Notes: generated by a model not told the origin, from the letters alone. Positions 20,539 to 30,150 are shown, counted from the first letter of the stretch. The stretch: 64,000 nucleotides of DNA from Pseudosulfitobacter pseudonitzschiae (GCF_900129395.1 NZ_FQVP01000003.1:62001-126000), one strand, 5' to 3'. Program-made: numbers and translations.

Positions 20539-21579
20539 ATGACCATCACTCGTAAATCATTTCTGTCGCTTGCAGGCGCCGCCGTGCTGGCGCTGGGGCT
20601 GGGAACGGCACCCGCGTCGGCTCAGGAGGTCACGCTGAGCCTGCACCAGTTCCTGCCAGCGCAGGCCAACGTGCCGCGTCTGGTGCTGGATGTCTGGGCC
20701 GACAATGTGGAGAAGGACAGCGGCGGGCGTATCAAGGTCGACCGTTATCCTTCGATGCAACTGGGCGGCACTCCGCCAGAGCTGATGGATCAGGCAATTG
20801 ATGGCGTCGCGGACATCGTCTGGACCGTTGTCGGCTATACCCCCGGTCGCTATCCATCGACCGAAGTGTTCGAACTGCCCTTCATGATGACCAATGCCCG
20901 CGCCGCAAGCCGCGCCTATTGGGAAATGTTCGAAGAGCACATGAAGGACACCGAGTTCAAAGATGTACATATTCTGGGCACTTGGGTACATGGTCCGGGC
21001 ATGATCCACGCCAACCGCGAGATCAAGGTGCCGGCCGATATGGCCGGTCTGAAGATCCGCGGCGGGTCGCGCCTGATCAACGACTATCTGTCGGTTCTGG
21101 GGGCCACCCCCGTTGGGATGCCCGTCCCCGCCGTGTCCGAAGGTCTGTCCAAGGGCGTGATCGACGGCACCACCATCCCGTGGGAAGTCACCAGCGCGCT
21201 GAAAGTGCCGGAACTGGTGAAAAACCACACCGAGTTCGAAGGCAAGGCGCTGTACGTCCTGACCTTTGTTCTGGCGATGAACAAGGACCGCTACGACTCG
21301 CTGCCTGATGACCTGAAAAAGGTGATCGACGACAACTCCGGCGTCGAGTTCTCGGTCTTTGCCGGTGGCACGCAAGCGGATGCCGATGGACCGGCGCGCG
21401 AAGCGGCAGTTGCCTTGGGCAACAACATCGTGACCGTGTCCGAAGAGGACGCCAAAGCATGGCGTGACGCGGCCCAGCCCGTCTATGACGCCTGGATCGC
21501 TGACATGGAGAGCAAAGGCATCGACGGTCAGGCGCTGATCGACGAAGCCACCATGCTGATGGAAAAATACAGCCAGTAA
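20539..21579 (+). CDS. dctP: TRAP transporter substrate-binding protein (DctP family)
   Basis: This 346-residue periplasmic protein has a signal peptide (SFLSLAGAAVLALGLG, likely cut after ASA-Q). The mature chain shows the DctP fold: LHQFLPAQAN, PSMQLGG, GVADIVWTVVGYTPGRYP, FELPFM, and the ligand-pocket region MAGLKIRGGSRLINDYLS with its conserved arginine, then PVPAVSEGLSKGVIDG. The Arg in the pocket normally binds a carboxylate. Its position ahead of acyl-CoA synthetases for aromatic acids suggests an aromatic carboxylate ligand, by inference. Confidence 0.9.
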   Translation: MTITRKSFLSLAGAAVLALGLGTAPASAQEVTLSLHQFLPAQANVPRLVLDVWADNVEKDSGGRIKVDRYPSMQLGGTPPELMDQAIDGVADIVWTVVGYTPGRYPSTEVFELPFMMTNARAASRAYWEMFEEHMKDTEFKDVHILGTWVHGPGMIHANREIKVPADMAGLKIRGGSRLINDYLSVLGATPVGMPVPAVSEGLSKGVIDGTTIPWEVTSALKVPELVKNHTEFEGKALYVLTFVLAMNKDRYDSLPDDLKKVIDDNSGVEFSVFAGGTQADADGPAREAAVALGNNIVTVSEEDAKAWRDAAQPVYDAWIADMESKGIDGQALIDEATMLMEKYSQ

Positions 21580-21658
21580 TCGGACCTGTGCGCAGCGGCA
21601 TGTGGAGGCACATGTCGCTGCTTTTCCTCGTATTCCCCACCCACAACCCGGAGTCCTC

Positions 21659-22240
21659 ATGACACGCCTGGTCACCTGGCTTGCCCGCGCCACTGCCGTT
21701 CTTGGTGGTCTTGTTCTTTGTGCACTGATTGTGCTGACAACGCTGTCGATCATCGGGCGCAGTCTGAACAAGCTGTTTCACACCGGCATCGCGCAATCCG
21801 CTTTTGGGGGGCTGTCAAACTGGGCGATCAATGCAGGCGTGGGCGAGATCAACGGCTCGTACGAGCTGCTTGAGGCAGGCGTGGCCTTTGCCATCTTTGC
21901 GTTTTTTCCGGTCTGCCAGCTTTATTCCGGTCACGCGACGGTGGATGTGTTCACATCCGCCCTGCCGCCACGTGGGCTGGCGGCGTTGCGCGCGTTCTGG
22001 GAGATCGTGCTGGCCGCCACCATCGTGTTCCTGACCTTCCGGCTGGCCGATGGGATGATGCGCTATGTGAACAACGGTGAAACCACGCTGTTTCTGCAAT
22101 TTCCCGTCTGGTGGAGCTATGCCGCCAGCGTTGTTGCGGCCACGGTCGCATCCATCACGGCGGTGTATTGCGCCTGTGCCCGCATCGCCGAGGTGGCCTT
22201 GGGCCGCGCGGTCATGCCCAGCGATCAGATAGGGGAATAA
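21659..22240 (+). CDS. dctQ: TRAP transporter small permease (DctQ)
   Basis: This 193-residue membrane protein has four predicted helices and the family motif around SIIGRSLNK. Between helices one and two it has a longer periplasmic insert (KLFHTGIAQSAFGGLSNWAIN) than usual. Start ATG 21659 follows GGAG; an upstream in-frame ATG at 21602 would add 19 non-membrane residues. It pairs with DctM to move substrate using the sodium gradient in this transporter class. Confidence 0.88.
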   Translation: MTRLVTWLARATAVLGGLVLCALIVLTTLSIIGRSLNKLFHTGIAQSAFGGLSNWAINAGVGEINGSYELLEAGVAFAIFAFFPVCQLYSGHATVDVFTSALPPRGLAALRAFWEIVLAATIVFLTFRLADGMMRYVNNGETTLFLQFPVWWSYAASVVAATVASITAVYCACARIAEVALGRAVMPSDQIGE

Positions 22241-22246
22241 TCCGCG

Positions 22247-23599
22247 ATGCAATGGTTCCTTGACCTTTTGCCCCTGTCCGACCTCAGCCGTATCGAGCTT
22301 GGGTTCTGGTCGTTCCCGATCCTGCTGGGGCTGATCTTTTTGCGCGCGCCCATCGGCCTTGCCATGCTGCTGTGCGGCTTTGGCGGCTGGTATTTCGCCA
22401 TGAACGGCAACCCGACGCCGCTGCTGGCCAAGCTGAAATCCGAGACCTATTCGACCTTTTCCAGCTATTCGCTGACGATCATCCCGATGTTCCTGCTGAT
22501 GGGCCAGTTCGCCACGCTGTCGGGCATGTCCACCGCACTGTTCAAGGCCGCCGAAAGCTTTCTGGGCCACCGGCGCGGCGGGGTGGCCATGGCCGCCGTC
22601 GGCGCCTGCGCAGGCTTTGGCGCGATCTGCGGGTCGTCATTGGCCACCGCCGCCACCATGAGCCGCGTGGCCCTGCCGGAACTGCGCCGCTATGGCTATT
22701 CGGGCGGGTTTTCCACCGCGACACTGGCGGCGGGGGGCACGCTGGGCATCCTGATCCCGCCCTCGGTCATTCTGGTGATCTACGCGATCATCACCGAACA
22801 GAACATAGCCAAGCTGTTTCTGGCCGCGTTCATCCCCGGCATTCTGGCAGCGGTCGGCTATGTCATCACCATTTCGATCTATGTGCGCCTGTACCCCGAT
22901 TCCGCAGGCACCCGCGCACCGCAACCGATGTCCGAACGCTGGAAGGCTCTGGCCGAGACATGGCCGGTTCTGCTGATCTTTGGCCTTGTCGTGGGCGGGA
23001 TTTACGCGGGTTGGTTCACGCCCACCGAAGGCTCTGCCGTGGGGGCCGCGGGCACCGGGCTGGTGGCGCTGGTGTCGGGCAACCTGAACTGGGCGGTGTT
23101 CCGCGATTCGCTGATCGGCACGGCCAAGACCACCGCGATGATCTTTTTCATCGTGCTGGGGGCGGGGTTCTACAACGGCTTTCTGGCGCTGTCGGGCGTG
23201 CCGCAGTTCATGGCCGATTACGTGCTGGGGCAGGGCCTCAGCCCGTGGGTCGTGCTGATCATCATTCTGGTGTTCTACATGATTTTCGGCTGCGTGATGG
23301 ACAGCCTGTCGATGATCCTGCTGACGGTGCCGATCTTTTTCCCCGTCATCTCGGCGATGGATTTCGGCATGTCGCCCGAACATGTGGCGATCTGGTTCGG
23401 TATCCTTGTGCTGATCGTGGTCGAGGTCGGGCTGATCACGCCCCCCGTGGGGATGAACCTGTTCATCATCAACGCGATGGACCGCACGACCCCGATCACC
23501 GAGACCTACAAGGCGGTGATGTTCTTTGTCGGCAGTGACATCGTCAGGGTGGCGATCCTTGTCGCCTTTCCGGCCATCACGCTGTTCCTGATTCCCTAG
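22247..23599 (+). CDS. dctM: TRAP transporter large permease (DctM)
   Basis: This 450-residue polytopic membrane protein has TRAP-DctM signatures: IPMFLLMGQFATLSGMS, GFGAICGSSLATAATMSRVALPEL, AAGGTLGILIPPSVILVIY, and near the C-terminus GLITPPVGMNLFIIN. It contains roughly twelve hydrophobic segments and starts six bases after dctQ. The next gene, an aromatic acyl-CoA synthetase, starts ten bases after the stop, so uptake and activation appear to be one transcript. Confidence 0.92.
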   Translation: MQWFLDLLPLSDLSRIELGFWSFPILLGLIFLRAPIGLAMLLCGFGGWYFAMNGNPTPLLAKLKSETYSTFSSYSLTIIPMFLLMGQFATLSGMSTALFKAAESFLGHRRGGVAMAAVGACAGFGAICGSSLATAATMSRVALPELRRYGYSGGFSTATLAAGGTLGILIPPSVILVIYAIITEQNIAKLFLAAFIPGILAAVGYVITISIYVRLYPDSAGTRAPQPMSERWKALAETWPVLLIFGLVVGGIYAGWFTPTEGSAVGAAGTGLVALVSGNLNWAVFRDSLIGTAKTTAMIFFIVLGAGFYNGFLALSGVPQFMADYVLGQGLSPWVVLIIILVFYMIFGCVMDSLSMILLTVPIFFPVISAMDFGMSPEHVAIWFGILVLIVVEVGLITPPVGMNLFIINAMDRTTPITETYKAVMFFVGSDIVRVAILVAFPAITLFLIP

Positions 23600-23609
23600 A
23601 GGTTCCCAG

Positions 23610-25415
23610 ATGTCCCATACGCCGATCCTTGCCCCACATTCCGTGACTCGCGAGGATCGCGCGGACGGGTCCATTCTGCTGCGGGCGGATGCACCGCTGG
23701 GCGAGGTGGCACGCAACAGCGGCGTCTGGCTGGACCATTGGGCGCAGACCACGCCCGACGCGGTGTTTCTGGCGGAACGGTCGGGCGCAGGCTGGCGGCG
23801 CGAAAGCTACGCCAGCGCACGGCAAAAGGCGCGGGCGATTGCGGGGTGGCTGCTGGGCCAGGGCATGGGGCCGGACACGCCGGTGCTGATCCTGTCGGGC
23901 AACAGCATCGACCACGCGCTGCTGACGCTGGGGGCGCATTACGTCGGCGTGCCGACGGTGCCCGTGGCCGAACAGTACACGCTGATCCCCGCAGCACACG
24001 GACGGCTGGACTATGTGGTGAACCTGGTCAAGCCCGCCCGCGTTTTTGCCGCCGATGGCGCGGCCTATGCGGCGGGGCTGGCGCGGGCGAACTGTCCTGC
24101 GATTGCGTCCGATCCGGGCGATACCGGCGCCACGCCGCTGGCCGATCTGCTGGCCCATTCCGATGCCGGTGTCGATGCGGCCTTTGCCGCGGTCGGGCCG
24201 GATACGGTGGCCAAGATCCTGCTCACATCAGGCTCTACCTCGGACCCCAAGGGGGTTCTGACCACCCAACGGATGATGACCACCAACCAGACCCAGCTCG
24301 CCCAAGGCTTGCCGTTCCTGCGCCAGCGTCCGCCGGTGATCGTGGACTGGCTGCCGTGGAACCACGTTTTTGGCGGCTCGCATAATTTCAACATGGTGCT
24401 GTCGGGCGGCGGCAGCCTGTACATCGACGATGGCAAACCGCTTCCCGCGCTGTTCGGGCGCACGCTGGAGAACCTGTCGCTGGTGTCCGGCACGGTCAGC
24501 TTTAACGTGCCTGTGGGCTTTGCCCAGCTTCTGACAGCACTTCAGAACGATGCGGCCCTGCGCGAGACGTATTTCCGCGACCTCGACATGATCTTTTACG
24601 CCGGTGCGTCCTTGCCGCAAGAGACATGGGCCGGGCTGGAGGCGCTGGCCGCCCAGACCGGCGGCCGCGTGCCGCTGATCACCTCGTCCTGGGGGCTGAC
24701 CGAAACCGCACCGGGGGCCTTGCTGCAACAGGTGCCTGCACGCGGTGCCGGTATCGTCGGCGTGCCCCTGCCGGGGATCACGGTCAAGCTGGTGCCTGAC
24801 GCCGACATGCGCTGTGACGTGCGGGTCAGCGGGCCGTCGATCATGCGGGCCTATCTGGACAACCCCGCCAAAACGGCCGAGGCGTTCGACGACGAGGGGT
24901 TCTTTATCACCGGCGATGCGATGCGGTTTGTCGATGAGGCCGACCCCAACCTTGGTCTGCGCTTTGACGGGCGCATGTCCGAAGACTTTAAACTGATGAC
25001 CGGCACATGGGTGCAGGCGGCGAACCTGCGGCTTGAGATGCTGGCGTTGCTGGCCCCCTATGCCGCCGACATCGTGGTGACGGGGCAGGGGCGCGACCAG
25101 ATCGGCATCCTGATCGTGCCGAACCGCGCGGCCATCGCCAAGGCCGGGATGACGCTGGAGGCGGACAAGGGTGCCTGTACCTGCCCCGCGCTGGCCGACA
25201 TCCTGCGCGACCGCTTGCGGGTCAGGGCGACAGAGGCGACAGGATCTGCCACACGCGTCACCCGCGCTCTGATTCTGTCGGACCCGCCCGACATGGGCGA
25301 GGGCGAGGCGACGGCCAAGGGCAATATCAACTTTGCCAGATTGCTGGCCCGTCGCGCGGGTCTGGTGGACCGGCTTTATGATGATGCGGACCCTGCAACC
25401 GTCACGATCCTGTGA
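23610..25415 (+). CDS. fcs: Feruloyl-CoA synthase-like AMP-dependent ligase
   Basis: This 601-residue adenylate-forming enzyme has P-loop-like motif TSGSTSDPKGV near residue 210, the A5 motif SSWGLTETAP and the A7/A8 regions FFITGDAMRF and FDGRMSEDFKLMTG. The N-terminus (DGSILLRADAPLGE, VGVPTVPVAEQY) resembles feruloyl-CoA synthases rather than benzoate ligases. The family activates hydroxycinnamates such as ferulate with ATP and CoA. No enoyl-CoA hydratase/aldolase partner is in the window, so the actual substrate may be another aryl acid. It has the same transcription direction as dctPQM. Confidence 0.78.
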   Translation: MSHTPILAPHSVTREDRADGSILLRADAPLGEVARNSGVWLDHWAQTTPDAVFLAERSGAGWRRESYASARQKARAIAGWLLGQGMGPDTPVLILSGNSIDHALLTLGAHYVGVPTVPVAEQYTLIPAAHGRLDYVVNLVKPARVFAADGAAYAAGLARANCPAIASDPGDTGATPLADLLAHSDAGVDAAFAAVGPDTVAKILLTSGSTSDPKGVLTTQRMMTTNQTQLAQGLPFLRQRPPVIVDWLPWNHVFGGSHNFNMVLSGGGSLYIDDGKPLPALFGRTLENLSLVSGTVSFNVPVGFAQLLTALQNDAALRETYFRDLDMIFYAGASLPQETWAGLEALAAQTGGRVPLITSSWGLTETAPGALLQQVPARGAGIVGVPLPGITVKLVPDADMRCDVRVSGPSIMRAYLDNPAKTAEAFDDEGFFITGDAMRFVDEADPNLGLRFDGRMSEDFKLMTGTWVQAANLRLEMLALLAPYAADIVVTGQGRDQIGILIVPNRAAIAKAGMTLEADKGACTCPALADILRDRLRVRATEATGSATRVTRALILSDPPDMGEGEATAKGNINFARLLARRAGLVDRLYDDADPATVTIL

Positions 25416-25419
25416 AATC

Positions 25420-25490
25420 TTGCACTAAGTTGCGCAAAGTTGGCGCTCCTGTTGCGATATCCGGAAATTGGCGCACGATAGCGCACAATA
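25420..25490. promoter_or_regulatory. Helically phased TGCR repeats upstream of bclA (candidate BoxR operator)
   Basis: In the 99-base gap before bclA, TTGCAC (25420) and TTGCGC (25430) lie exactly ten bases apart, followed by TTGGCGC at 25440. Further down GCGCAC occurs at 25471 and again at 25481, also ten apart and in the opposite orientation (TGCG-N6-TGCG on the minus strand). I recall TGCA-N6-TGCA repeats as operator elements of the related regulator BzdR. BoxR is encoded downstream at 33449-34336, so this array is a reasonable operator candidate. Confidence 0.5.
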
Positions 25491-25514
25491 GGGATGTCTT
25501 TGGGAGGAGCGTCA

Positions 25515-27062
25515 ATGTCCAGCTTAGCCAGCGCGAATGCAGCCAGCTATTTTGTTGATCGTCACGTTGAAGAGGGGCGTGGCGACAAGGTTGCCTTTCG
25601 GGAATATGGCAGCGGACGCAGCCTGACCTACGGTGCGTTGGCCGATGCCTCGGGACGGGTCGCCACCGCTTTTGCCGCGCACGGCGTGGTGCCGGAACAG
25701 CGGGTCGCCATGCTGGTGCTGGACACCATCGAATTCCCGCAAATCTTCTGGGGTGCGCTCAAGGCGGGGGTCATTCCGGTCCCGCTGAACACGCTGCTGG
25801 CCACATCGGTCTATGACGCGATCCTGCGTGACAGCCGTGCCACGACGCTGTTCGTGTCGGATGTGCTGTATGACACGGTCGCACCGGCGCTGGCCGACAA
25901 TCCGTTCGTGAAAACCGTTGTCGTGATCGGGGGTGCAGCACCTGACGGCACCATATCCTATCAGACATTCCTGGACACCGCCGACGCCCCCACCGTGGCC
26001 TTTGACGCGAATGCGGACGAGGTGGCGTTCTGGCTGTATTCCTCTGGGTCCACCGGCCAGCCCAAGGGCGTGCACCACATTCATTCCAGCCTGAAAGCCA
26101 CCGCAGACACCTACGGCGCACAGGTGCTGGGCGTGCGCGAGGATGATGTTGTGTTCTCGGCAGCCAAGTTCTTTTTCGCCTACGGCCTTGGCAATGCGAT
26201 GACCTTTCCGATGGCGGTTGGTGCGACCACCGTGCTGTTTGCGGGACGCCCCACGCCGGACAGCGTCGTGGATATTCTGAACACCGAACAGCCCACCGTG
26301 TTCTGCGGGGTTCCGACACTCTACGCCGCGCTGGTTGCCTACATGGACAAAAACGGCGCGGCAAGCGCGCCCCTGCGCCGCTGTATCTCGGCGGGCGAGG
26401 CATTGCCCGAGGATGTGGGAACGCGCTGGGAGAAACACACAGGTGTCGAGATCCTCGATGGTGTCGGATCGACCGAGATGCTGCACATCTTCCTCAGCAA
26501 CCGTCCCGGTGATGTGGTCTATGGCACCTCGGGCGTGGCGGTGCCGGGCTATGCGGTGCGGTTGGTGGACGAGGCGGGGCAGGACGTGGCCACCGGCGAG
26601 GTGGGCGAACTGCTGGTGCAGGGCGACAGCGCCGCCAGTTGCTATTGGAACCAGCGCGCCAAGACGCGCACCACGTTCGAGGGCACCTGGACCCGCACCG
26701 GCGACAAATACGAATGCCGCGATGACGGGCGGTTCGTCTACTGCGGGCGCACTGATGATATGTTCAAGGTCTCGGGCATCTGGGTCAGCCCGTTCGAGGT
26801 GGAAAGCGCCATCATCAGCCACGCCGATGTGCTCGAGGCCGCAGTGGTCGCCGCGCGCGATGACGACGGGTTGGAAAAGCCCAAGGCGTTCGTGGTGCTG
26901 AACGCAGGCGTGTCACCCGACGGCATCGAGGCCGCGCTGAAAGAGCATGTGAAAACGAAAATCGGCAAATGGAAATATCCGCGCTGGATCGCCTGTGTCG
27001 ATGAATTGCCCAAGACGGCAACCGGCAAGATCCAGCGTTTCAAACTGCGAGAGGATGCATGA
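25515..27062 (+). CDS. bclA: Benzoate-CoA ligase
   Basis: This 515-residue adenylate-forming enzyme converts benzoate, ATP and CoA to benzoyl-CoA. Seen are YSSGSTGQPKGVHHIHSSL near residue 180, FFAYGLGNAMTFPM, ILDGVGSTEMLHIFLSN, GDSAASCYWNQ and the C-terminal lysine motif ELPKTATGKIQRFKL. The SAAKFFFAYGLGN and STEMLHIF segments are typical of benzoate/2-aminobenzoate-CoA ligases. ATG 25515 follows GGGAGGAG; the in-frame start at 25494 is less likely. It overlaps the following hydrolase gene by four bases. Confidence 0.92.
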   Translation: MSSLASANAASYFVDRHVEEGRGDKVAFREYGSGRSLTYGALADASGRVATAFAAHGVVPEQRVAMLVLDTIEFPQIFWGALKAGVIPVPLNTLLATSVYDAILRDSRATTLFVSDVLYDTVAPALADNPFVKTVVVIGGAAPDGTISYQTFLDTADAPTVAFDANADEVAFWLYSSGSTGQPKGVHHIHSSLKATADTYGAQVLGVREDDVVFSAAKFFFAYGLGNAMTFPMAVGATTVLFAGRPTPDSVVDILNTEQPTVFCGVPTLYAALVAYMDKNGAASAPLRRCISAGEALPEDVGTRWEKHTGVEILDGVGSTEMLHIFLSNRPGDVVYGTSGVAVPGYAVRLVDEAGQDVATGEVGELLVQGDSAASCYWNQRAKTRTTFEGTWTRTGDKYECRDDGRFVYCGRTDDMFKVSGIWVSPFEVESAIISHADVLEAAVVAARDDDGLEKPKAFVVLNAGVSPDGIEAALKEHVKTKIGKWKYPRWIACVDELPKTATGKIQRFKLREDA

Positions 27063-27871
27063 TGGACTGGACCAACGGATTTATCGAAGTGGGTGGGGCA
27101 TCGCTGGAATACGCCTGTTTTGGCGCGGCACCGGGGGATGCACCCACGCTGGTGATGCTGCACGAGGGGCTGGGCAGCGTGGCGCAATGGCATGACTTGC
27201 CACAGACGCTGGCCGATCAGACAGGCTTTGGCGTGCTGGCCTATTCGCGGGCGGGCTACGGGCAGTCCAGCGCCGCCAGCCTGCCGCGCCCGCTGGATTA
27301 CCAGACGCGCGAGGCGGTGGACGTGCTGGGGCCGCTGCTGGATGCAGCCGGTGTGCAGGACTGCGTGTTGCTGGGCCATTCGGATGGCGCGACCATTGCC
27401 GCGATATATGCGGGCAGCGTCAGCGACATGCGGGTGCGCGGGTTGATCCTGATCGCGCCGCATTTCTTTACCGAGCCGGGTGGGCTGGCCGCGATTGCAG
27501 CGACCAGGGACGCCTATGAAAACGGTGACCTCAAACAGAAGCTGGCCAAATACCACGCCCATCCCGACAACGCCTATTACGGCTGGCACGACATCTGGAC
27601 GCATCCCGACTATGCCAAATGGAATGTCGCGGACAGCATCGACCACTGGCGTATTCCCGTGCTGGCGGTGCAGGGCACGGCCGATCCTTACGGCACGATG
27701 GCCCAGATCGACGAGATTGACAGCCGTATCTATTCGCCACTGGAAACGCTGGTCCTTGATGGTGTCGGCCACGCGCCCCACCGCGAGGCGACCGAGCAGA
27801 CCGTCGCCGCCATCACCGAATTCTGCGCGCGGCTCAAGCGCATGGAAGAGGCCGAGGTGGAACTTGCCTGA
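27059..27871 (+). CDS. Alpha/beta hydrolase in the benzoyl-CoA cluster
   Basis: This 270-residue alpha/beta-fold hydrolase has the oxyanion segment MLHEGLGSVAQW, nucleophile elbow LLGHSDGATIAA (Ser near residue 104), the Asp in GTADPYGT and the catalytic His in GVGHAPHREAT. It overlaps the bclA stop (ATGATG) and so is probably translationally coupled. Related hydrolases occur in other box clusters, where a lactonase or thioesterase repair role has been suggested. The substrate here is unknown. Confidence 0.85.
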   Translation: MMDWTNGFIEVGGASLEYACFGAAPGDAPTLVMLHEGLGSVAQWHDLPQTLADQTGFGVLAYSRAGYGQSSAASLPRPLDYQTREAVDVLGPLLDAAGVQDCVLLGHSDGATIAAIYAGSVSDMRVRGLILIAPHFFTEPGGLAAIAATRDAYENGDLKQKLAKYHAHPDNAYYGWHDIWTHPDYAKWNVADSIDHWRIPVLAVQGTADPYGTMAQIDEIDSRIYSPLETLVLDGVGHAPHREATEQTVAAITEFCARLKRMEEAEVELA

Positions 27872-28310
27872 GCTGCCCGGCGGCACCCCTGCGCCGGCGC
27901 ACGCCTATGTGCCCGGCCAGACGGCCCGCCACCCCGAGGGCTGGTTCGATCCGCTGAAAACGGTCAACGCCGACCCTTTCGACAGCCCCGCGATGCGGGC
28001 CGGTCTGGATTATCTGCACGCCGGATATTTCTGGGAATGCCACGAGGTTCTGGAAGCTGTCTGGCTGGCGCTGCCCGATCCCTCCGCCGAACGACACATG
28101 GTGCAGGCGGTGATCCAGCTGGCCAACGCGCGGCTGAAGCTGGCGATGGGCCGGCCCAAGGCCACGCTGCGTCTGTGCGCCATGGTGCAGGAACATCTGG
28201 TCGCAGGCCGCGCCAGCCGCCCGATTCCCGGTGCGACGCCAACCGAATTGCTGGAATGGGCCGCGAATGCTGCGGAACTGGCCGCTGAAGCCGCTGATGG
28301 TGAACTATAA
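27864..28310 (+). CDS. DUF309 domain protein
   Basis: This 148-residue cytoplasmic protein carries the DUF309 signature YLHAGYFWECHEVLEAVW (HxxxFWExHE type) and a following helix AERHMVQAVIQLANARLKLAMG. No standard start fits; a TTG at 27864 overlaps the end of the hydrolase gene by eight bases and follows GAGGTGG, so it is chosen. The function of DUF309 is not established. The conserved Glu/His pattern suggests metal or small-ligand binding. It ends 118 bases before boxC. Confidence 0.75.
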   Translation: MPELPGGTPAPAHAYVPGQTARHPEGWFDPLKTVNADPFDSPAMRAGLDYLHAGYFWECHEVLEAVWLALPDPSAERHMVQAVIQLANARLKLAMGRPKATLRLCAMVQEHLVAGRASRPIPGATPTELLEWAANAAELAAEAADGEL

Positions 28311-28387
28311 TGCCATATATACGCAATATCGCGCCTAATCGTTGGTTCGGAAAGCGAAAGTTTGTAATTATACTACACAAGAAGCCA

Positions 28388-28405
28388 GTGCAGCCTGTTC
28401 TGCAC
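28388..28405. promoter_or_regulatory. Perfect inverted repeat just upstream of boxC
   Basis: GTGCAG and CTGCAC are separated by six bases. The repeat lies 24 bases before the GTG start and just after a -10-like TATACT (about 28371-28376), so a protein bound here would block transcription start. It contains two TGCA words, as do the repeats before bclA, and is a candidate BoxR site. A long untranslated gap and the preceding A+T-rich stretch support a separate boxC promoter. Confidence 0.5.
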
Positions 28406-28428
28406 CCCGCCAAAAGGACACTTGCACC

Positions 28429-30090
28429 GTGACCAAGATCATTGATTTCCGCACCGATCCCAGCAAATACCGCCACTGGCGTGTCGAATATGACGGCCCC
28501 GTGGCCAACCTGTTCATGGACGTGGACGAAGACGCGGGCCTGTTCGACGGCTACCAGTTGAAGCTGAACAGCTATGACCTGGGCGTGGACATCGAGCTGG
28601 CCGATGTGGTGCAGCGGATGCGGTTCGAACACCCCGAGGTCAAGGTCGTGGTGATGCAGTCGGGCAAGGACAAGGTGTTCTGCGCGGGGGCCAACATTCG
28701 CATGCTGGGCGGTGCCGCGCACAGCCACAAGGTGAACTTCTGCAAATTCACCAACGAAACGCGCAACACGTTCGAAGCCGCCGAGGCCGACAGCGGCCAG
28801 AAATACATCGCGGCGGTCAAAGGGGCGTGCGCAGGCGGCGGCTATGAGCTGGCGCTGGCGTGCAACCATATCATGCTGACCGACGACAGCACGTCCTCGG
28901 TGTCCCTGCCCGAGGTGCCCTTGCTGGCGGTTCTGCCGGGCACCGGCGGGCTGACCCGCGTCACCGACAAACGCAAGGTGCGCCGCGACCGCGCCGATAT
29001 CTTCTGTTCCACAGAGGAAGGCGTGCGCGGCAAGCGGGCGCAGGACTGGCGGCTGGTGGACGAGGTGATCGCCAACTCGAAATTTGACGAAACCGTGCAG
29101 GAACGTGCCCGCGAATTCGCAGAGGCATCGGCCAAGGCAGATGTGGCGCAGGGCATCACCCTGACACCCATCGACCGCACCATCGCCGACGATGGCAGCC
29201 TGTCCTATGAGCTGATCGAGGTGGCGCTGGACCGTGAGGCCCGCCGCGCCACGATCACGATCAAAGGCCCCGAAGAGGACGCGCCCGCCGATATGGACAC
29301 TTTCACCGCACAGGGTGCTGCGGCTTACATGCTGCGTCTGGCGCGGCAGCTGGACGATGCCATCCTGCATCTGCGCCTGAACGAGATGGACGCGGGCCTG
29401 TTGGTGTTCCGCTCTCAGGGTGACCCCGAACGCTTTGCCGCGCACGAGGCGCTGTTGATGGACCACGCCGATCACTGGCTTGCCAACGAAGTGTTGAAAT
29501 ACTGGAAGCGTATCCTGAAACGCATCGACGTGACCTCGCGCAGCATGGTGGCGCTGGTGGAACACGGGTCGTGCTTTACCGGAATTCTGGCGGAAATCCT
29601 GTTCTCGGTCGACCGCACCTATATGATGGAAGACGAATTTGACGGCGACAACCGCCCCTTGGCGACGATCACCCTGACGGCTGCCAACTTTGGCCCGATG
29701 CCGATGTCCAACGACCTGACCCGTCTGGAAACCCGTTTCCTGGGCGAACCCGAGGCGGTGGACAAGGCCAAGGCCGCGATAGGCAAACAGCTTGAAGCCG
29801 AAGAGGCCGAAGAACTGGGCCTTGTCACCATGATCCTGGACGACATCGACTGGGAGGACGAGATCCGCATCTTCATGGAAGAACGCGCCAGCTATTCGCC
29901 CGACGCGATGACAGGGATGGAGGCGAACCTGCGTTTTGCCGGACCCGAAACGATGGAAACCCGCATCTTTGGCCGTCTGACCGCATGGCAGAACTGGATT
30001 TTCAACCGCCCCAACGCGGTTGGTGCAGATGGCGCGCTGCAACGCTACGGCACCGGCAAGCGCGGCGATTACAACATGGAACGTGTGTAA
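28429..30090 (+). CDS. boxC: Benzoyl-CoA-dihydrodiol lyase (2,3-epoxybenzoyl-CoA hydrolase)
   Basis: This 553-residue enzyme has the enoyl-CoA hydratase/isomerase fold in its N-terminal half: VVMQSGKDKVFCAGANIRML, KGACAGGGYELALACNHI and LPEVPLLAVLPGTGGL. A second crotonase-like half follows (VALVEHGSCFTGILAEILFSVDRTYMM). BoxC opens the ring of the BoxAB product hydrolytically, giving 3,4-dehydroadipyl-CoA semialdehyde and formate. GTG 28429 follows AAAAGGAC and gives the family length; the upstream open frame to 28342 is unlikely to be translated. Confidence 0.93.
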   Translation: MTKIIDFRTDPSKYRHWRVEYDGPVANLFMDVDEDAGLFDGYQLKLNSYDLGVDIELADVVQRMRFEHPEVKVVVMQSGKDKVFCAGANIRMLGGAAHSHKVNFCKFTNETRNTFEAAEADSGQKYIAAVKGACAGGGYELALACNHIMLTDDSTSSVSLPEVPLLAVLPGTGGLTRVTDKRKVRRDRADIFCSTEEGVRGKRAQDWRLVDEVIANSKFDETVQERAREFAEASAKADVAQGITLTPIDRTIADDGSLSYELIEVALDREARRATITIKGPEEDAPADMDTFTAQGAAAYMLRLARQLDDAILHLRLNEMDAGLLVFRSQGDPERFAAHEALLMDHADHWLANEVLKYWKRILKRIDVTSRSMVALVEHGSCFTGILAEILFSVDRTYMMEDEFDGDNRPLATITLTAANFGPMPMSNDLTRLETRFLGEPEAVDKAKAAIGKQLEAEEAEELGLVTMILDDIDWEDEIRIFMEERASYSPDAMTGMEANLRFAGPETMETRIFGRLTAWQNWIFNRPNAVGADGALQRYGTGKRGDYNMERV

Positions 30091-30150
30091 CTGAACCTGC
30101 GCAGCCGTCCGCGATACGGACAGCGCGCCGCACCAGATTGGAGAACGAAG

